NCBI GenBank assembly: GCA_037355855.1 | Contig: CM074758.1 | Span: forward strand, 3,507,001 to 3,571,000 | From: Pseudo-nitzschia pungens | Lineage: Eukaryota > Bacillariophyta > Bacillariophyceae > Bacillariales > Bacillariaceae | Length of the DNA stretch: 64,000 nt | Direction: 5' to 3' | Shown: positions 30,628 to 43,194 of the stretch, in pieces | How positions within the stretch are numbered: position 1 is the first letter of the stretch | Layout of the letters: every line of letters starts with the position of its first letter | Notes under the pieces: generated by a model | What the model was told of the DNA's origin: nothing | The model's input: only the letters and a program-made list of their open reading frames with translations | Database searches by the model: none | Position numbers and translations under genes: made by a program

Positions 30628-30930
30628 GGTTGATTCCACTTTGTACCTTGGTTTTTTGTCTTCTGTTCCTGCTCCTCATCCTGTCCCATCCCGTTTGATA
30701 CTGGTTTGAATCCCAATATCATCCCATCTCCCTTTCTCTCAAGTCCCTTTTTTGTGGGACTTGTTTGTCTTTTTCCCTGCTTGATGTTCAAGGTTTGTTT
30801 GAAAATTTGTCGTTCTGCCACTTGGGGTCCTGACTCTTCGATGGAGGCGACGTTAAAGTCTGGTTACAGACTGAGTAATTTAGTTTCACCTTTGGTGATT
30901 AAAGTTATTTAAATACGTATATTATTATTA
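30628..30930 (+). other. LINE copy C 3'UTR and (ATT)n tail
   Basis: It has both terminal hairpins (AGTCTG-GTTA-CAGACT; TCACC-TTT-GGTGA) and ends ATACGTATATTATTATTA. No poly-A. Confidence 0.85.
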
Positions 30931-30950
30931 TTGGAATCAAAATACATGTT
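30931..30950. repeat. 20-bp target-site duplication, right (LINE copy C)
   Basis: TTGGAATCAAAATACATGTT, exact copy of 16572-16591. Confidence 0.95.
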
Positions 30951-31153
30951 GAAGGGAATCCAAAATTCAATATGCATCAAGAAAGAAAGAAACAAGAATG
31001 TAATCATAATTTTAGTAAAGTGAAATTATCCAAAACTATATCATACGAAAATCGTGGCCTGTGACTCGCCAATTTAAAGAAAGGTCAAAAGCCCTCAAAC
31101 ATACTTGCAAAGTATCTAGATAATCAAGGAGAGCTGATCGTTCTATCGCACAA
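30951..31153. other. Leader upstream of Cop-2 gag
   Basis: AT-rich, no ORF. It was joined to 16383-16571 before LINE copy C inserted. No LTR end could be placed. Confidence 0.4.
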
Positions 31154-32740
31154 ATGGACACTGAAGCCAGACTAATAGAGGAATCAAACGAAATCACAAG
31201 ACCAGTAGTTATTGAGGAAGAGATTGTAGTCTACAAAAGTGAAGGGGACTTTACCAAGTCGATACCAAGTATACCATCGAACGAAAATAGCTCTATCACA
31301 TCCGTCGAAGAACAAGAATCCATCGAAGGACAAGAAGACGAATTTCAAAGCTCCGACGAAGGAGACAGTCTAGACTGGAGCACTGACACTTCCAGTGAAG
31401 AAAGCAGTGAGTGGGACTCAAGCCTAAGTGGATCAGAGACGTTTGATATTGACAGTTTTGACGAACTATCGAGTGGAGGTATGAGTAGTGAGAAATACAT
31501 CCCGAAGTTCAATGACAAGAGGGAGAACTTTGAAGTGTTCATGACAAAATGGATTGCTCATGGCATGAGAGCAAAGTTCTCAACTGTGAACAAACCTGAA
31601 ATCCATCCGGAGATGCCGGAAGATGGGGTGTACACAGCTGATATAACAAAGAGACAGAAGAAACTCCTGAAGATGAACGAGAGAGCACTGGCTGATCTAC
31701 AAAGAGCGTTTTCGGAAGCCTGGAGATGTGAGGCAATTATAGAGAAGTCTTGCACAACAAGAGCAACTGATGACAGAGAAGATTCACAGAAAAGGAACAA
31801 ATGGCCAAACGGAAGAATATGGTTGGTGTTAGCGGACTTGAACAAGATGTACCGGGGCTCAAGCAGACTCAATAGACTTGAACTTGACAAGCAGAAAGCT
31901 GAAGTGGTAATAAACCCAGGGGAACATCCAGATGATCAATTCTACCAACTATACAAGCTTTGAAAGGCCTTTCTGTTACACTCTAAGGTAGAAAAATTGG
32001 AGTAGTATAAAATTGTGACTAATTGTTAACTCTTCAGCGAGCGTTTCGGTTTTCATGTGAACGTTTGAATGAACGTTTGAATATGCACGAGCGCGCCTTG
32101 CTACTATTTGAATAACGGCGCACATGCATTGCTGGAGCGCCCGGCGTACAGTTTGAATATTTGTATTCAAACACTGGTCAGCTCCTATGTGGGATTCGGT
32201 TAATTATTTAATCGTGGTTCATGCTACGCTAGCATGTCACACTTTCAACATCAATCCTGTCAACCAAGTGATGATGAGTTGATTGCTCAGCTAATCAACG
32301 GATCTCGTGACCCGTGCACAGTTCCTTATACACAGAAACTGATTGAGTTAGAGCAAGAGAAAGACGGAACCCTAGTACTGGAGAAACTTCAAGAGTTGGG
32401 CAACGAACTGTATATGGCACATAATGCTGCAAACGGATCAGAAAGAGGTCCTGAGATCTCGATGATGTATGCGCAGAACAAGGATCCACGAGACAAGTGG
32501 AATAAACAAATGCTTTGTTTCTGGTGTGGTGGAGAAAACCACAAAGCATACAACTGTCCAAAGCGTGCTAATGGAGAACCAAAGTCCTACTTTGGACCAG
32601 GGTCAAGCATTGCGACAGCAGCACAGAGCAATAACAACAGTGGCAGCAACGGTGGGAACACGAACACAAGCAACCAAGGAAAACGATGCCCGATTTGCAA
32701 GAAGAAGCACAAGAACCCAGACACCGGATGTTTTGAATGA
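31154..32740 (+). pseudogene. Cop-2 gag (Copia type), split by a solo LTR
   Basis: The start is ATG 31154. An acidic Ser/Glu-rich N-terminus leads to a Copia gag core (KFNDKRENFEVFMTKWIAHG, ALADLQRAFSEAW, INPGEHPDDQFYQLYKL). A UGA at 31961-31963 stops it. A 268-bp solo LTR follows (31974-32241). When the LTR and one copy of the 5-bp duplication are ignored, the same frame continues with QSCQPSDDELIAQL and ends with a CCHC knuckle (CFWCGGENHKAYNC) plus a second Cys/His cluster (CPICKKKHKNPDTGC). So there are two lesions, one nonsense and one insertion. No protease or pol follows, because Gyp-3 begins at 32785. Confidence 0.78.
31974..32241 (-). repeat. Solo LTR (Gyp-1 family)
   Basis: TGTTACACTCTAAGGTAGAA...TGTCACA, 268 bp, flanked by CTTTC on both sides (31969-31973 and 32242-32246). 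It shares the GTGGGATTCGGTTAATTATTTAATC block with Gyp-1 LTRs. A solo LTR is what recombination between two LTRs leaves behind. Confidence 0.9.
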
Positions 32741-32784
32741 TCTGAAAATGCCAGCAAGCGTCCGGAAGGATGGACATCAAGTCT

Positions 32785-33095
32785 TGTGACGAGCTAGCGT
32801 AGCTAGCAGTCACGATTGAATAATTGACTGAATCCCATATGGGAATCGAATATTATATATATCCAGTCATGAATACATGTCAACATGTGTTCTAATTATT
32901 ATGGTCGAGTCCCAGAAGGTCGTGGGAACCGACAATGAATCAACATTTATGGCAAGAGCATGCCAAAATGTGGCTATGCTCGCGACCTCAAATTTTATAT
33001 GTTCTCATTCTTAATTCGCGTAACAATATTTCGTAAAGTATCTAAACATTCACAATTTTCATACCATTCCGTGATTTCTACTCTAGACCGTAACA
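32785..33095 (+). repeat. Gyp-3 5' LTR
   Basis: 311 bp, TGTGACGAGCTAGC...GACCGTAACA. It is the reverse orientation of the Gyp-2 LTRs and clearly diverged from them. The CAGTAATTACTG palindrome follows at 33096-33107. Confidence 0.88.
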
Positions 33096-33215
33096 CAGTA
33101 ATTACTGTTTGTGCTTTACAGTAGAAACAGTAGAACTCAGTACTGAATTCCAAACAATCCAATAAACCTCCCTTATCCTCAACAACAGAGGCACCTCGTA
33201 TCTCCAACAAGCAAC

Positions 33216-34250
33216 ATGGTCGGAATCTACAGAGACCCGCCAATTGCCTACAAAAGCTCCTTCGATAGCTCCAAACCAAAGCTTGTAACCCTATTGGTCT
33301 ACGACTCCGAAGACCACTCGGACAGCGTCAAGGTGCCCCTGTTCACTGACAAGGGGGGACTAGAAGAACTCCTTCACACCAAAGAAGCCTATCTGAATGC
33401 TGCAGAAGATCTTTCCATTCCTGACTCTGCTCTCATTTGATACTTCGGTCGATGCCTATGCGTCGGCGCTCAGACTAAGTGGAGAGCACTAACGCGAGCA
33501 ACTCGCGCCAACAACCAACGAGTATATCCACTCACGAGAGAAGGGTACACCTCAGCCTTCCAAGCCTTTATCAAGCTCTACTGCAACGCCGAAGATGCCA
33601 GGGAAATCATGCATGTCTATCTACGAGGCAGGGCCTGCAAAAAGAAGATCGAATCCACCTGCAAGGATCACACTGATCGAATCATGACCTTAATCAAGTA
33701 CTCAGCCAAACTACATGGATTCGCATCCAACTTGGACCACTTGCAGACACTAACAATCCTCCTCCACAGCTACCCAAATAGCTGGATCGAAGACTATGTG
33801 CGCATCCACCTAAAGCTTACGCCAGAGACCACTTCCCAGTTCATTGTGGACCACATGAGCAGCCTCGATCGGCTCAGCAAGCAGAAGAACAACAACAAGA
33901 ATAGTGGAAGACGCTCGAACAATTCCAACAATCGCAAACGCTCTGGTCCAACCAGCAAAGCCAACCAGAACAAGAACAAGAAGAAATCCAATCCATGCAG
34001 AATCCAGGGACACAACCACGATTGGTCCGAATGCCCGAAGAACAAGTTCTCCAAGAATTACAACAAGGGCTCCGGCAACAAGAACAACCACAGCTCTAAC
34101 ACTGAAACCTTTTATTCTCAATGCCACGAGACCCCTGGAAGCAACGAATCATTCCAAGCCCCCATGAGAGCAGCAATGGAATCCTACCATGAAGAACATG
34201 GAGGCCGAACTGAAAGGAGCATAGATGGTGAGCTTGTTTGGCTCCCATGA
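33216..34250 (+). pseudogene. Gyp-3 gag with one nonsense codon
   Basis: The start is ATG 33216 (MVGIYRDPPIAYKSSFDSSKPK). It is one frame throughout, with a UGA at 33438-33440 in SALI-stop-YFGRC, where Gyp-1 and Gyp-2 read YLTHFGRC. The core is diverged from Gyp-1 (VGAQTKWRALTRATRANNQ). The C-x4-H-x-H-x4-C finger is kept (CRIQGHNHDWSEC). It ends GELVWLP then UGA at 34248-34250, as in the other two copies. Confidence 0.83.
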
Positions 34251-37155
34251 TTGCACAAGCAATCCTCCACCAAGAGACCCAAGGGTCCACCAAAACCAGC
34301 AATCACCTTGCCTCCGGCGCCACAGGCCCTGGACGCCAGTCCAGCACAGCTGACTGGGATGACGCAAGGAGGAGATCTCCCGGAGAAAGACGGGAAGGAA
34401 CCTACAGGATGGAGTATTCCTGTTGAACGCTCAGCAAAGACTGCAACAGCAGCAACAAAAACAGTTCGATTCTCCGAAAAGAGCAATCTGAAGGTGGATA
34501 TGAATCGAAATCAATCGAATCGATCCAAGGGTACAGACGCATCATCGATTAATACAATCGATCCGAATAAGACAGCAGTAACAAATGGACCAACCTTGTC
34601 TCTGGCAAGGAACTGGTCCACCGGTACAGCAAAAAATCTCTATTGCAATACCCAAAACTCCAAAGACTATACCAAAGGAGGTGCGCTGGAGCAAAATTAT
34701 TTGAAACTGCTGTCGACTACTGGAAATCCAGTAGAACAGGCATCCCCGAATAAGAGCAACGTGGCTCCTATTCAGAATACGAGCAACGTGGCTCCTATTC
34801 TTCTAACCAACGTACAGTACATACAAGGCATCCCCATGAAATCAAGACCACTACTAGCACTACTAGATAGTGGATCCTCCGGAACCCTAATCAACAAGAG
34901 AGCGCTACCATTTGGCACCATACCAATAAGAAGCAAGCACCAAGTCCTAACCACTACAGCGAACGGAAGCTTCGATACTTCAGAATATATTATCATGAAG
35001 AACCTCAAGCTACAAGAGTTTGGCAACAGCACCATCGACCGACAAGAGGCAAGGCTCTTCCTGTTACACTCTAAGGTAGAAATACGCGATAGGAGTATTT
35101 TAAAGAGGTATGATTAATAAATTGTGTTATAAAAGAGAATGGTTGAATACTTTACGAGATGGGAATGATTTCTTGAGTATGGAATGAATGATCGAATATT
35201 GTTCATCGAGTCATTTGAATCTTTGTTTGAATTGTATGTGTATTCTTGTACGTTGGATATTCAGTATATGTACATGAATATTATATATATTCTTGTGTAT
35301 TGGAGCACATGCGGGATTCAATAATCATTTAGAGCCTCTCGTAGGGTACCTACGTCAGCATGTAACACTTCCATTCCCCAAACTGCAGATATGATTTGAT
35401 ACTAGGCAGAGACTTCCTCCACCTAGCACAGATCAATCTCCTATTCAAAAAAGGAGCAGTTCAATGGATGGATCGAACCATCCCTATGAAGGACACCTCT
35501 TTATACCATGACAACCACACCATGCTCATGGAAGAACCAGAGGACGCTGAACTCTTTGCTGATGATCTCTCATTTGCAAATCCATACAAGTCCAAGGTAA
35601 TACTAGATGGAGCCTACGAAGAGACAGACCCATCGACAGTTGCCCAACAACAGGCCCACATGTCCAAGACAGAACAGCAGCAGTTCCAAGCCATACGAAA
35701 CAAGTATCCAAACGTCTTTAATGGTGAACTTGGCAAGTACCCTCACAAGAAGATCTCTCTAAGATTGAAGCCCGGATTCAAACCCATACACAAGAAGCCT
35801 TACCCAGTTGCATACAAAAGAGAAGACCTATTCAAAAGGGAGCTCCAGAATCTTTGCAATGATGGAGTACTCAAGCGATGTACTGGACCAGCTGAATGGG
35901 CATTCCCTACATTTATTGTTCCAAAGAAAGACAACAGGGTCCGATGGGTATCAGACTTCAGAGAACTCAATGAACTCCTTGAAAGACGTCCTTATCCAAT
36001 CCCCCGGATACAGGATATCATGAACAAAAGGGGCAAATACACTCACTTCACCAAGATTGACTTGTCCATGCAATACTACTGATTTGAACTGGACGACGCA
36101 AGCAAGAAGCTCTGTACCATAGTCACTCCTTATGGTTGCTATGAATACCAATGGGTGTCAAAGTCTCTCCAGATGTTGCTCAGCAACTAATGGAAGATAT
36201 CCTACAAGACACTGACTGCACTGTTTATATTGATGATATTGGCATCTGGACCAATGGATCCTTTGACCTCCACATGAAGACCATTGACAAGATCTTAGAC
36301 CGGCTCAACCAAAATGGACTCAAATGCAACATACTCAAATGTGATTGGGCTGTACAAGAAACTGACTTCCTTGGATATTGGATGACACCTACAGCAGTCA
36401 AGCCATGGAGAAAAAAGATTGAAGCCATCCTCCAAATGGATCGACCTCAAACCATAACTCAAGTCAAATCCTTCCTTGGAGCAGTAGGATACTACAGAGA
36501 TATGTGGCCTCGCAGATCTCATGTCCTAGCTCCTCTCTTTGATATCACCGGGACCCCCAAGAAAACTCCCCAAGCAGCTGCCATCAAAGGCAAGCAACGC
36601 AAAGCTCCTTCAGCTTTCACTTGGGGCCCTGCTCAAGATAAAGCCTTTCAAGAGATGAAAGCCATGGTGGCGGCAGATGCGCTGAACACCTATCCAGACC
36701 TCAACAAGCCCTTTGAACTGTACACTGATGCCTCAGACCTACAACTAGGCGCTGCCATAATACAAGATGGCAAGCCTATTGCATATTGGTCCAAGAAACT
36801 ATCTGAAGCCCAAAAGAACTATACCACAATGGAAAAAGAACTCCTAGCCATAGTACTCTGTTGCAAAGAGTACAGAAAGATGCTCCTCGGTGGAGTCATC
36901 AACGTATACACTGACCATAAGAACCTTACCTTCCAAACCCTCTCAGTCCAACGAGTCCTACGGTGGAGACTATTCCTTGAAGAATTTGGTGTTAACCTCA
37001 CTTATGTGGAAGGCAAGAAGAATGTTCTTGCTGATGCCTTCTCCAGACTCCCCAGGATGGATCCACCTACTGAAGGGAAGAAAGCCCTCTCAAAGGGCAC
37101 CTTAATTGATTTTCTGAAACTTGAAGTCCCTAAACAAGATGAAGAACTGTTCCTA
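34251..37155 (+). pseudogene. Gyp-3 pol, broken and truncated
   Basis: In frame after the gag UGA. Protease ALLDSGSSGT is present. The frame is split by a solo LTR with CTTCC duplication. Then comes RT, with UGA at 36080-36082 replacing TGC in QYYCFEL. At ~36150, 10 bp are missing relative to Gyp-1 (AAAGACTACC), which shifts the frame. The RT YIDD and the RNase H DAS, EKEL and TDHKN motifs remain in 36151-37150. It ends at EELF, where the LINE tail begins. Confidence 0.85.
35062..35367 (-). repeat. Solo LTR (Gyp-1 family) inside Gyp-3 pol
   Basis: 306 bp, TGTTACACTC...TGTAACA, flanked by CTTCC (35057-35061 and 35368-35372). Removing it and one duplication restores the protease-RT reading found in Gyp-1. 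Its right end matches bases 1-69 of the window. Confidence 0.92.
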
Positions 37156-39923
37156 CTAATAATAATATACGTATTTAAATAACTTTAATCACCAAAGGTG
37201 AAACTAAATTACTCAGTCTGTAACCAGACTTTAACGTCGCCTCCATCGAAGAGTCAGGACCCCAAGTGGCAGAACGACAAATTTTCAAACAAACCTTGAA
37301 CATCAAGCAGGGAAAAAGACAAACAAGTCCCACAAAAAAGGGACTTGAGAGAAAGGGAGATGGGATGATATTGGGATTCAAACCAGTATCAAACGGGATG
37401 GGACAGGATGAGGAGCAGGAACAGAAGACAAAAAACCAAGGTACAAAGTGGAATCAACCCTAAGGTCCAGTAAGCCAGGCTCTTAGGAGAGCAGCCTCTC
37501 GTTGGTATGGCTGCACAGGTTGGACAGGCGCTGCATACTGCTTCCTTGCAAGGTGGGTGGTTGCAAGCCACTGCCTCTTGGCAGTCAGGGTGTAACCTTG
37601 TAGGACGTGGAAAGGGGTTTGTAAAAGGGAGTGTGACTGGGGAAGTGCACCAGCTGCACCAATGGCCAATTCAGAGGTGATGGAAGCATCAAGAGATTGG
37701 TGTTGTTCAGCATCAAGTGTTCCCCCAGGACCATGGAGTCGTTCATTCCTATAGGTCCAAAGATCCCAGGAGGTAAGAAAGAACTGATGGATGATAGCTG
37801 TGGCCCAACGTTTGGGAGAGCGCTTGCTTCCAATGTGGGAGTAGTAGTCAGCCTGGATTTGATACCAGCGAGGAGACCACCTCCCAAGAAGCCAGTTGTG
37901 CCAACCAATTGTCCTCTGTGCCCTGACAGCAGAAGCAATTGCAGGGGAGTAGGATGATGGATAAATTCTCTGGCCCTTCCGAACTCTGGTAAGAAGATCC
38001 ACAATGGCAGCCACCAATGATGGATCAGTTTGTTCAACTTCAAGCCTCTTCTGCAGGGGTCCCCTGAAAGCAGACACACTGTGCTGTACTGCCCCAGTGT
38101 CCTTGCAGGAGAGCACATGAGAAACCTTCTTGTTTTCGGCATCACACAATGGGCACCTGGAGTGATCCTGATACTGGTAGTGAAGTAGTTGGTTACCAAC
38201 ACCAATGCATCCAGAAGCAAATTTGACAAACCACCTTTGCATGCCAGGAGGGAGACGTTTGAAAGCAGACTGATGGGCACACCAATGGATGGAACTCAAA
38301 ACAGGTTGTGGAATGGGGATATCATGGTGGGTCTGCCAGTATTGGAGAAGAGGAGGACCAGAAATGGCAACATGCAAAGCATTCTGATCAAACCTTGAAC
38401 ACTTGCATCCATTGAGAGAAAATGCCCAGGGCTCAAACACAAGTCTGGGATAGTGATGGGCAGAAGCTCTATGGACAGAGAGAAAGGCCTTTGCCATGCT
38501 GTCAACCTGATGATTGCGAAGTGCCCACCAATCAAGAAAGATTCCAGCTTGATGTCCCTGAACCCACTGAAAGTGCACAGAGATTGGCAGGGCAGAAATC
38601 ATGTTTCTGATGACATAAACATAATCAAAAGACTTCTGGGAAATAACCAAAGGCCAAGATCCCTGAGCCTGTTTGAGAGCTGTGTCACCATCCAGGGCAA
38701 TGGTGATAGAGCCAGAGGCAATATCAAAAAGACTCACCAGAGCAGTGCAACAGGTGAGAACCCCAATGATTCCTGCCAGTTCACTCCTGTAGGATGACTG
38801 ATCCTCAGGGGACCCACTGACAAAATTATAGCCTGTGAGGAACAATGAAGCAGACTTGGTGGAGGTATTGGGTGACAGAATGAAAGCAGAAGTTCCTCTG
38901 AGAAGGTCCAGATCAAATGAACCATCACATACAGCGCTGGCAGTACCACTCTGAATAGCATCAACAAGGTGCTGACAGCCAGCCTGTGGTAGGGAATATT
39001 TGTGGAGAAGTACCCTTGGAGACGCACAGAGTGCATCAAAGGCATCTACTGGGGAGTCTGGAAGAGAATCAAATGGATTGTACTCCATAGGATCCATGTC
39101 AGGAGGTTCAGAAACAAAGGCTGAGGAACCAACCACGCGTACAACTTGGCCGCAAATAACAGGGCAGACAAGCTCAATAGCACATGCTGGTTTGTCAGAA
39201 ATGATTTCAGAAGTGACCCTGTATCTGCCCCTGCCCTGGGAGGTGCTCACAATCCAGCCAGTAGAAGTTTTGGAGAATATTCTGTTGGTGGATGGAGACA
39301 AAAACCAAGGCCAAAGAGAAGCTGTCTGGGGAGAGAGCCAATGCCCAAGGTGAAAAGAAGGAGCTAATGCCCTGGCTGCAGGGGGTGGACAGGGGGGAAG
39401 AAAAAAGGTCTGAAGAGCCTTGATCCATAAGTGCTGAGCTGCTGGAGGCCAAGATGGAGGACATCTAGGCCAGTCAAGATGATCCCTCAAGTGATTAGAG
39501 GATGTCAGCTGGAAAGCCATGGGAGAGAGTCTTTTCCCATCTGGAGTACAAATATCAGCAAGGGAAATAGCCTTGAGTGACATTCGAATGTGTAGACATG
39601 TACGTTGTTGTCGGTTTTGCTGTACGGTAGAATCTGTACTGGAATTGCTGTAGAAAATTATGTGTCGGTTTTGGTGCTGCTGCTGCTGTTGCCGATCGGC
39701 AAGTGGTGAATAGGCAACCAACTCAACCAAACAAAGCATCAAGCAACTGAACAAATAGCAGAATCAAAGAGGCGAGGTCACTGTTAGTATGTGTAGGTCC
39801 TGGTTATGTGGTTGGGGGTGTTTAAGGGAGCGAGATATCGCATGGTAAATGTATGTAGAAATCTACGTATTTTTAGTACTGGAACATCGGAACGTCGGAC
39901 AAAATGCGCTTCGCGCAAATTGT
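37156..39923 (-). mobile_element. LINE copy D, short derivative (5'UTR joined to RNase H half)
   Basis: On the minus strand it starts ACAATTTGCGCG (39923) like copy C. It has ~330 bp of 5'UTR fused at ~39593 to ORF2 at RMSLKAISLADIC and runs to the ORF2 stop, the 3' hairpins and the (ATT)n tail (37156). It lacks ORF1, endonuclease and RT. No target duplication was found: the left flank is Gyp-3, the right flank LINE copy E. Confidence 0.8.
37460..39592 (-). pseudogene. LINE ORF2, RNase H half (copy D)
   Basis: Open without a break from RMSLKAISLADIC to LLRAWLTGP-stop. The four RNase H acidic positions and the CPLC-x8-H-x3-C motif are present (CPLCDAENKKVSHVLSC). An upstream in-frame extension reaches into the fused 5'UTR (to 39754), where a Gln-rich stretch is read by chance. 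It could make an RNase H-only protein if expressed, but there is no evidence of that. Confidence 0.75.
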
Positions 39924-39951
39924 GTGAATAATATTAGTCCAGGTGGCCTCA

Positions 39952-41661
39952 TCAAGTTTGCGTGACAGGCATGGGATATTCAACAGACTTCATGAAAGAA
40001 TACTTGAAGGTGTAGAGGGATGCGCGCTTCTCACACTTGGAAGCCTTGAGTTGAGAGCCAAAAGACTGAGACTGGGACTTCATGTGAGCAATCTGTGCTG
40101 CCTCATTGCCATCCACGGAGATAAAAACCCCAAGGGTCTTGTCAGCATGGTCAACTTCAAAACGATCCAGGGTAGCTCGATTGCCATTTTTGTCAGCAAC
40201 AGAGAAGTCACCGGGCATGTCAGCAATTGAGCGATAGTCCCAACCGGATCCATTCCATTTGAAATCAATCAAATAACAGAAGGATTTGGCAGGTTCAATA
40301 GCACCACCAGTGGCAATAATGCCACCAGCCCATCGGTCAAGAGCACCCTGAAAGTCAACAGCCAATTCCTCACCAGATGTTGAGGAATCAGAGCCAGCAC
40401 AAAACAAATCTGTGTCATCCACAAAGGCAAAACCCACAAGAGAAACCAGTTGCAGTGACAATGAAGTGATAAGATGGACACCATGCCCAGCCTGTTGCAT
40501 CATTCGGAAGACAATTGTGGACACCAAAGCCCAAAGAGTTGGACCAATACCATTGCCTTGGCCACAACCACTGAGAGGAACAGGTTCATCACCATACACA
40601 GGGCCTGACCGACCAAAACCAGTTTTGATGTGGTGCTTGGCATGTTGCAGAGTAGACATAAGAACTTCACACACATGTGCAGGAACCCCAAAGCTCTGGA
40701 GAGTGAGACCTGCAATCGGATGAGATATCCTATCATAACAGCCCTTGGCATCATTCATAGCAACAGCACCAGATCTGCGCTTCTGCCGCAACACATCACA
40801 AATGAGCTTCTTGTTCAGGCAGGTGTTGATGGCCTTGTGGTGTTTCCTGCTACCATGTTGATCAACAGCCACTGCATTGGCAAGTTCAGCATGGGCAAGA
40901 ATGCGTCTGCCAATCATCTTGTTGTTGATCTGGAACTCAGGAGACATCAACTGGATAAGCCTCATCTTATCCACTCTATATTCACCAGGTTTCTTGAAGA
41001 TCTCAACATCAGTGATGACCTGCCAAGCAGAAGGAGAGAAGCCAACAATCAATGGGACTGATCTCAGGAGAGTATCAAACTTGTTCAACTGTGGATCAAG
41101 GGCAAAAGCCTTGTGATGTGCAAAGCTCAAACAAGAAGGCTCACTGGCTGTGCATTCCCTCTGGCATTTCCAGGCAGCAGCATTGTCAGCTGGACACACT
41201 GAATAGTCAAAGGGGGGCAAACTCAGGATAGAGTCAGGGACTTTGAGACAAGAAAGAAATTCAGAAAGGTATTTGTCAGTGGCAGGAGGAGGATTATATG
41301 TGCCATCAAGAACATGAGTAGCAGCATGGGCAGTGCCTAGATATCCGAAATCTTGAATGAAGGAGGGATGCATGGAAGGAGTGCCAAGACACTGCTGTTG
41401 ACGCCTTACATTGGATTCAGCCATAGCTGGAACCATAGTAGACTGGGACTCCAAGACCTGTTCAACACCATCATGGCCAACTGCAATAGCTCTCAAGACT
41501 GCTGACTGGTTGACACGACCCCGAATAGACCGAGCAGCAAGGCCAAGTTCTCGTTGAAGCCGTTCCCTGCGCATCCTGGCACGGATCTGGGAAGCACTCT
41601 GGTTGTGGGGCTTGCCTTCAGCAAGAAGGGCATCCACCAGGCCTTGATTGAAGGAGTCTCT
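39952..41661 (-). pseudogene. LINE ORF2, reverse transcriptase part (copy E)
   Basis: In frame with the endonuclease part across a UGA (41662-41664). Contains a leader (SQIRARMRRERLQRELGL), RT finger/palm motifs (VAMNDAKGCYDRISH with the first catalytic Asp; PLSGCGQGNGIGPTLWAL) and the active site FAFVDDTDLF. One extra A near 39955 (CGCAAACTTG against CGCAACTTG) ends the frame. In copy F the same region continues into RNase H without a break. Confidence 0.85.
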
Positions 41662-43194
41662 TCATGAGGGAGCTAACTTTTTCACTGCCCGGTATTGCCT
41701 GTAAGCTTGTTTCAGATGGAGGAGAGCACTGGAAAGATCACTGTGTTCCCCTTTGTAAAGAGAAAGCTTGCAGGCCAACCTTTTCAAAACAGTATGACTG
41801 GTGGACACACCCTGTCGCAGCTTAACAACACGCCTCCAAAAGTCAATTGTATCACGATAGACTTGCAGCTGGGGGGACCATGGAACCAAACCAGCTCTAG
41901 TGTGGCAAAGGTTTTGTTCAACAGAGAGCCTGAGAGAGGTGGAGGTTTCATGGAGGACTTCATATGTGGTGATGAGATCAGCGCGCACAGAAATATCCCC
42001 AGACTGAAACTGAGCCAGTAGGTGCTCCAGCTTAGCTTGGAGAGAGAACACTCCAGCCTTGAGAAAGCTGTGCCTCACATGCTTGAAATACCGTTGGCGT
42101 AAATGAGGGTGGGAGGACTGAAGTTTGGAATGAGAGAAGCCCACAGGAGGTGGCAAATGTTTGCCCATGATACTACCATTACAAACTTCAATCCAAAGCA
42201 GTCTATGGTCAGACTCCATACCCTGGGCACCACCAAAGGGACAATACCCAGCCCTGAGAACATCAACATTCTCAGAGACCCAAATGGCATCAATTGGCGT
42301 TCTGGTAGTGTTTCTGTTGTGTGTGGCAGGAGGAGAAGACTGACTATGAAGGGTAAGAATGGCCTCTCTGAAACCAAGAGCCTGGAGCTCAAAAGACAAG
42401 CCATCAGTCCTAACATCAGCATTTTGATCAATCCCCAGAATGATCTGGTCACCCGCCCTCAGGCAAGCCTGAAGGGCAGCAGTCAAATCCCTGTGAAAAA
42501 GGATGCATGGATTGGGACTGAAAAGATTTTCAGCTGCTTGAAAGTAGCGGTACTGTTGATTCCAGACTGAGCCAAGATCCCTATCATTTTCAACTGGGCA
42601 GTAGGCAGAAAACATGGTGACAGTGTAGCCATCCCTGCCCTGAAACTTGACAAAGGACCATCTTCCAAGACCAGAAGGGTCAGCCCCATGGGCAACCTTG
42701 TGGGAACTGAACAGTTGGTCAATGGAAAAACCTGTGCCGCCAGGCTGATGCCATGAGCAGTCAGAAGCTTCATGCTTGTTGTTGGCAAGATAGGAAAAAC
42801 TTGAGGGACAGACATTCTTCATGCGCCGATTGAAAAGATCACAAGGCAGGAGCTTGGATTCATTCAAACAATGTTCAGCAAAAAGCGCCACACTGGCGTT
42901 GCTCTTGACAAATTGACGGGAGTTGTGCTTGGACCTGGACATAAAAGCAGCTCTACGCTGAGGCCCAATGTTTTGGAAGGTGATGATGGTGGAATTAGAT
43001 GATGGAGCTTGGGGAAAAGGATGTCCAAAACTATCAGAATCCTTAGAAGCAAGAGAGTCTCCATGAAGAGTTAATTGTACAAATTGAGAAGCTGGGAAAG
43101 AGGCGGAGGGGGAAAAGGGAGAAACAGTAGAAGCGTTGATGGGATTTGGATTGGAAGGCATCCCATCAAACCTCATACCAGAAGATCTAACCAT
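41662..43194 (-). pseudogene. LINE ORF2, APE-type endonuclease (copy E)
   Basis: The ATG at 43194 overlaps the ORF1 stop. This is the most complete endonuclease in the window: Asn (TFQNIGPQ), Glu (LFAEHCLNES), Asp-x-Asn (GIDQNADV), Asp in TPIDAIWVSE and the closing SDH (MESDHRLLWIEV). The enzyme nicks target DNA to prime reverse transcription. A UGA at 41662-41664 after VKKLAPS separates it from the RT, which is in the same frame. Confidence 0.85.

Larger units (their letters stand above)
16592..30930 (+). mobile_element. LINE copy C, near full-length but rearranged
   Basis: Bounded by perfect 20-bp target duplications. Order: 5'UTR 16592-18470, ORF1 18471-26922 (split by Gyp-1), endonuclease part of ORF2 26915-27697, a ~2.1-kb internal deletion removing most of the RT, residual ORF2 to ~28416, a ~80-bp patch of LINE 5'UTR, the RNase H half of ORF2 to 30627, and a 3'UTR with (ATT)n tail. 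Without Gyp-1 it is ~8.5 kb. Because one duplication flanks everything, the deletion and patch were probably already in the RNA that inserted, while Gyp-1 with its own 5-bp duplication came later. Confidence 0.9.
32785..37155 (+). mobile_element. Gyp-3, degenerate Gypsy element, 3' truncated
   Basis: 5' LTR 32785-33095, gag, the UGA, then pol up to about residue 837 of the Gyp-1 numbering, where LINE copy D starts. Integrase and the 3' LTR are missing. Lesions: UGA in gag (33438), a solo LTR in pol (35062-35367), UGA in RT (36080), a 10-bp deletion (36150) and truncation. Confidence 0.9.

Noticed and set aside
36080..36082. UGA at positions where relatives have Cys (Gyp-3 RT; LINE ORF1 in copies C and E), hinting at a code in which UGA means Cys
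   Set aside because: Other UGAs fall at Arg or at ORF ends, the other copies use TGC at these sites, and the elements are plainly decaying. Random nonsense explains it.
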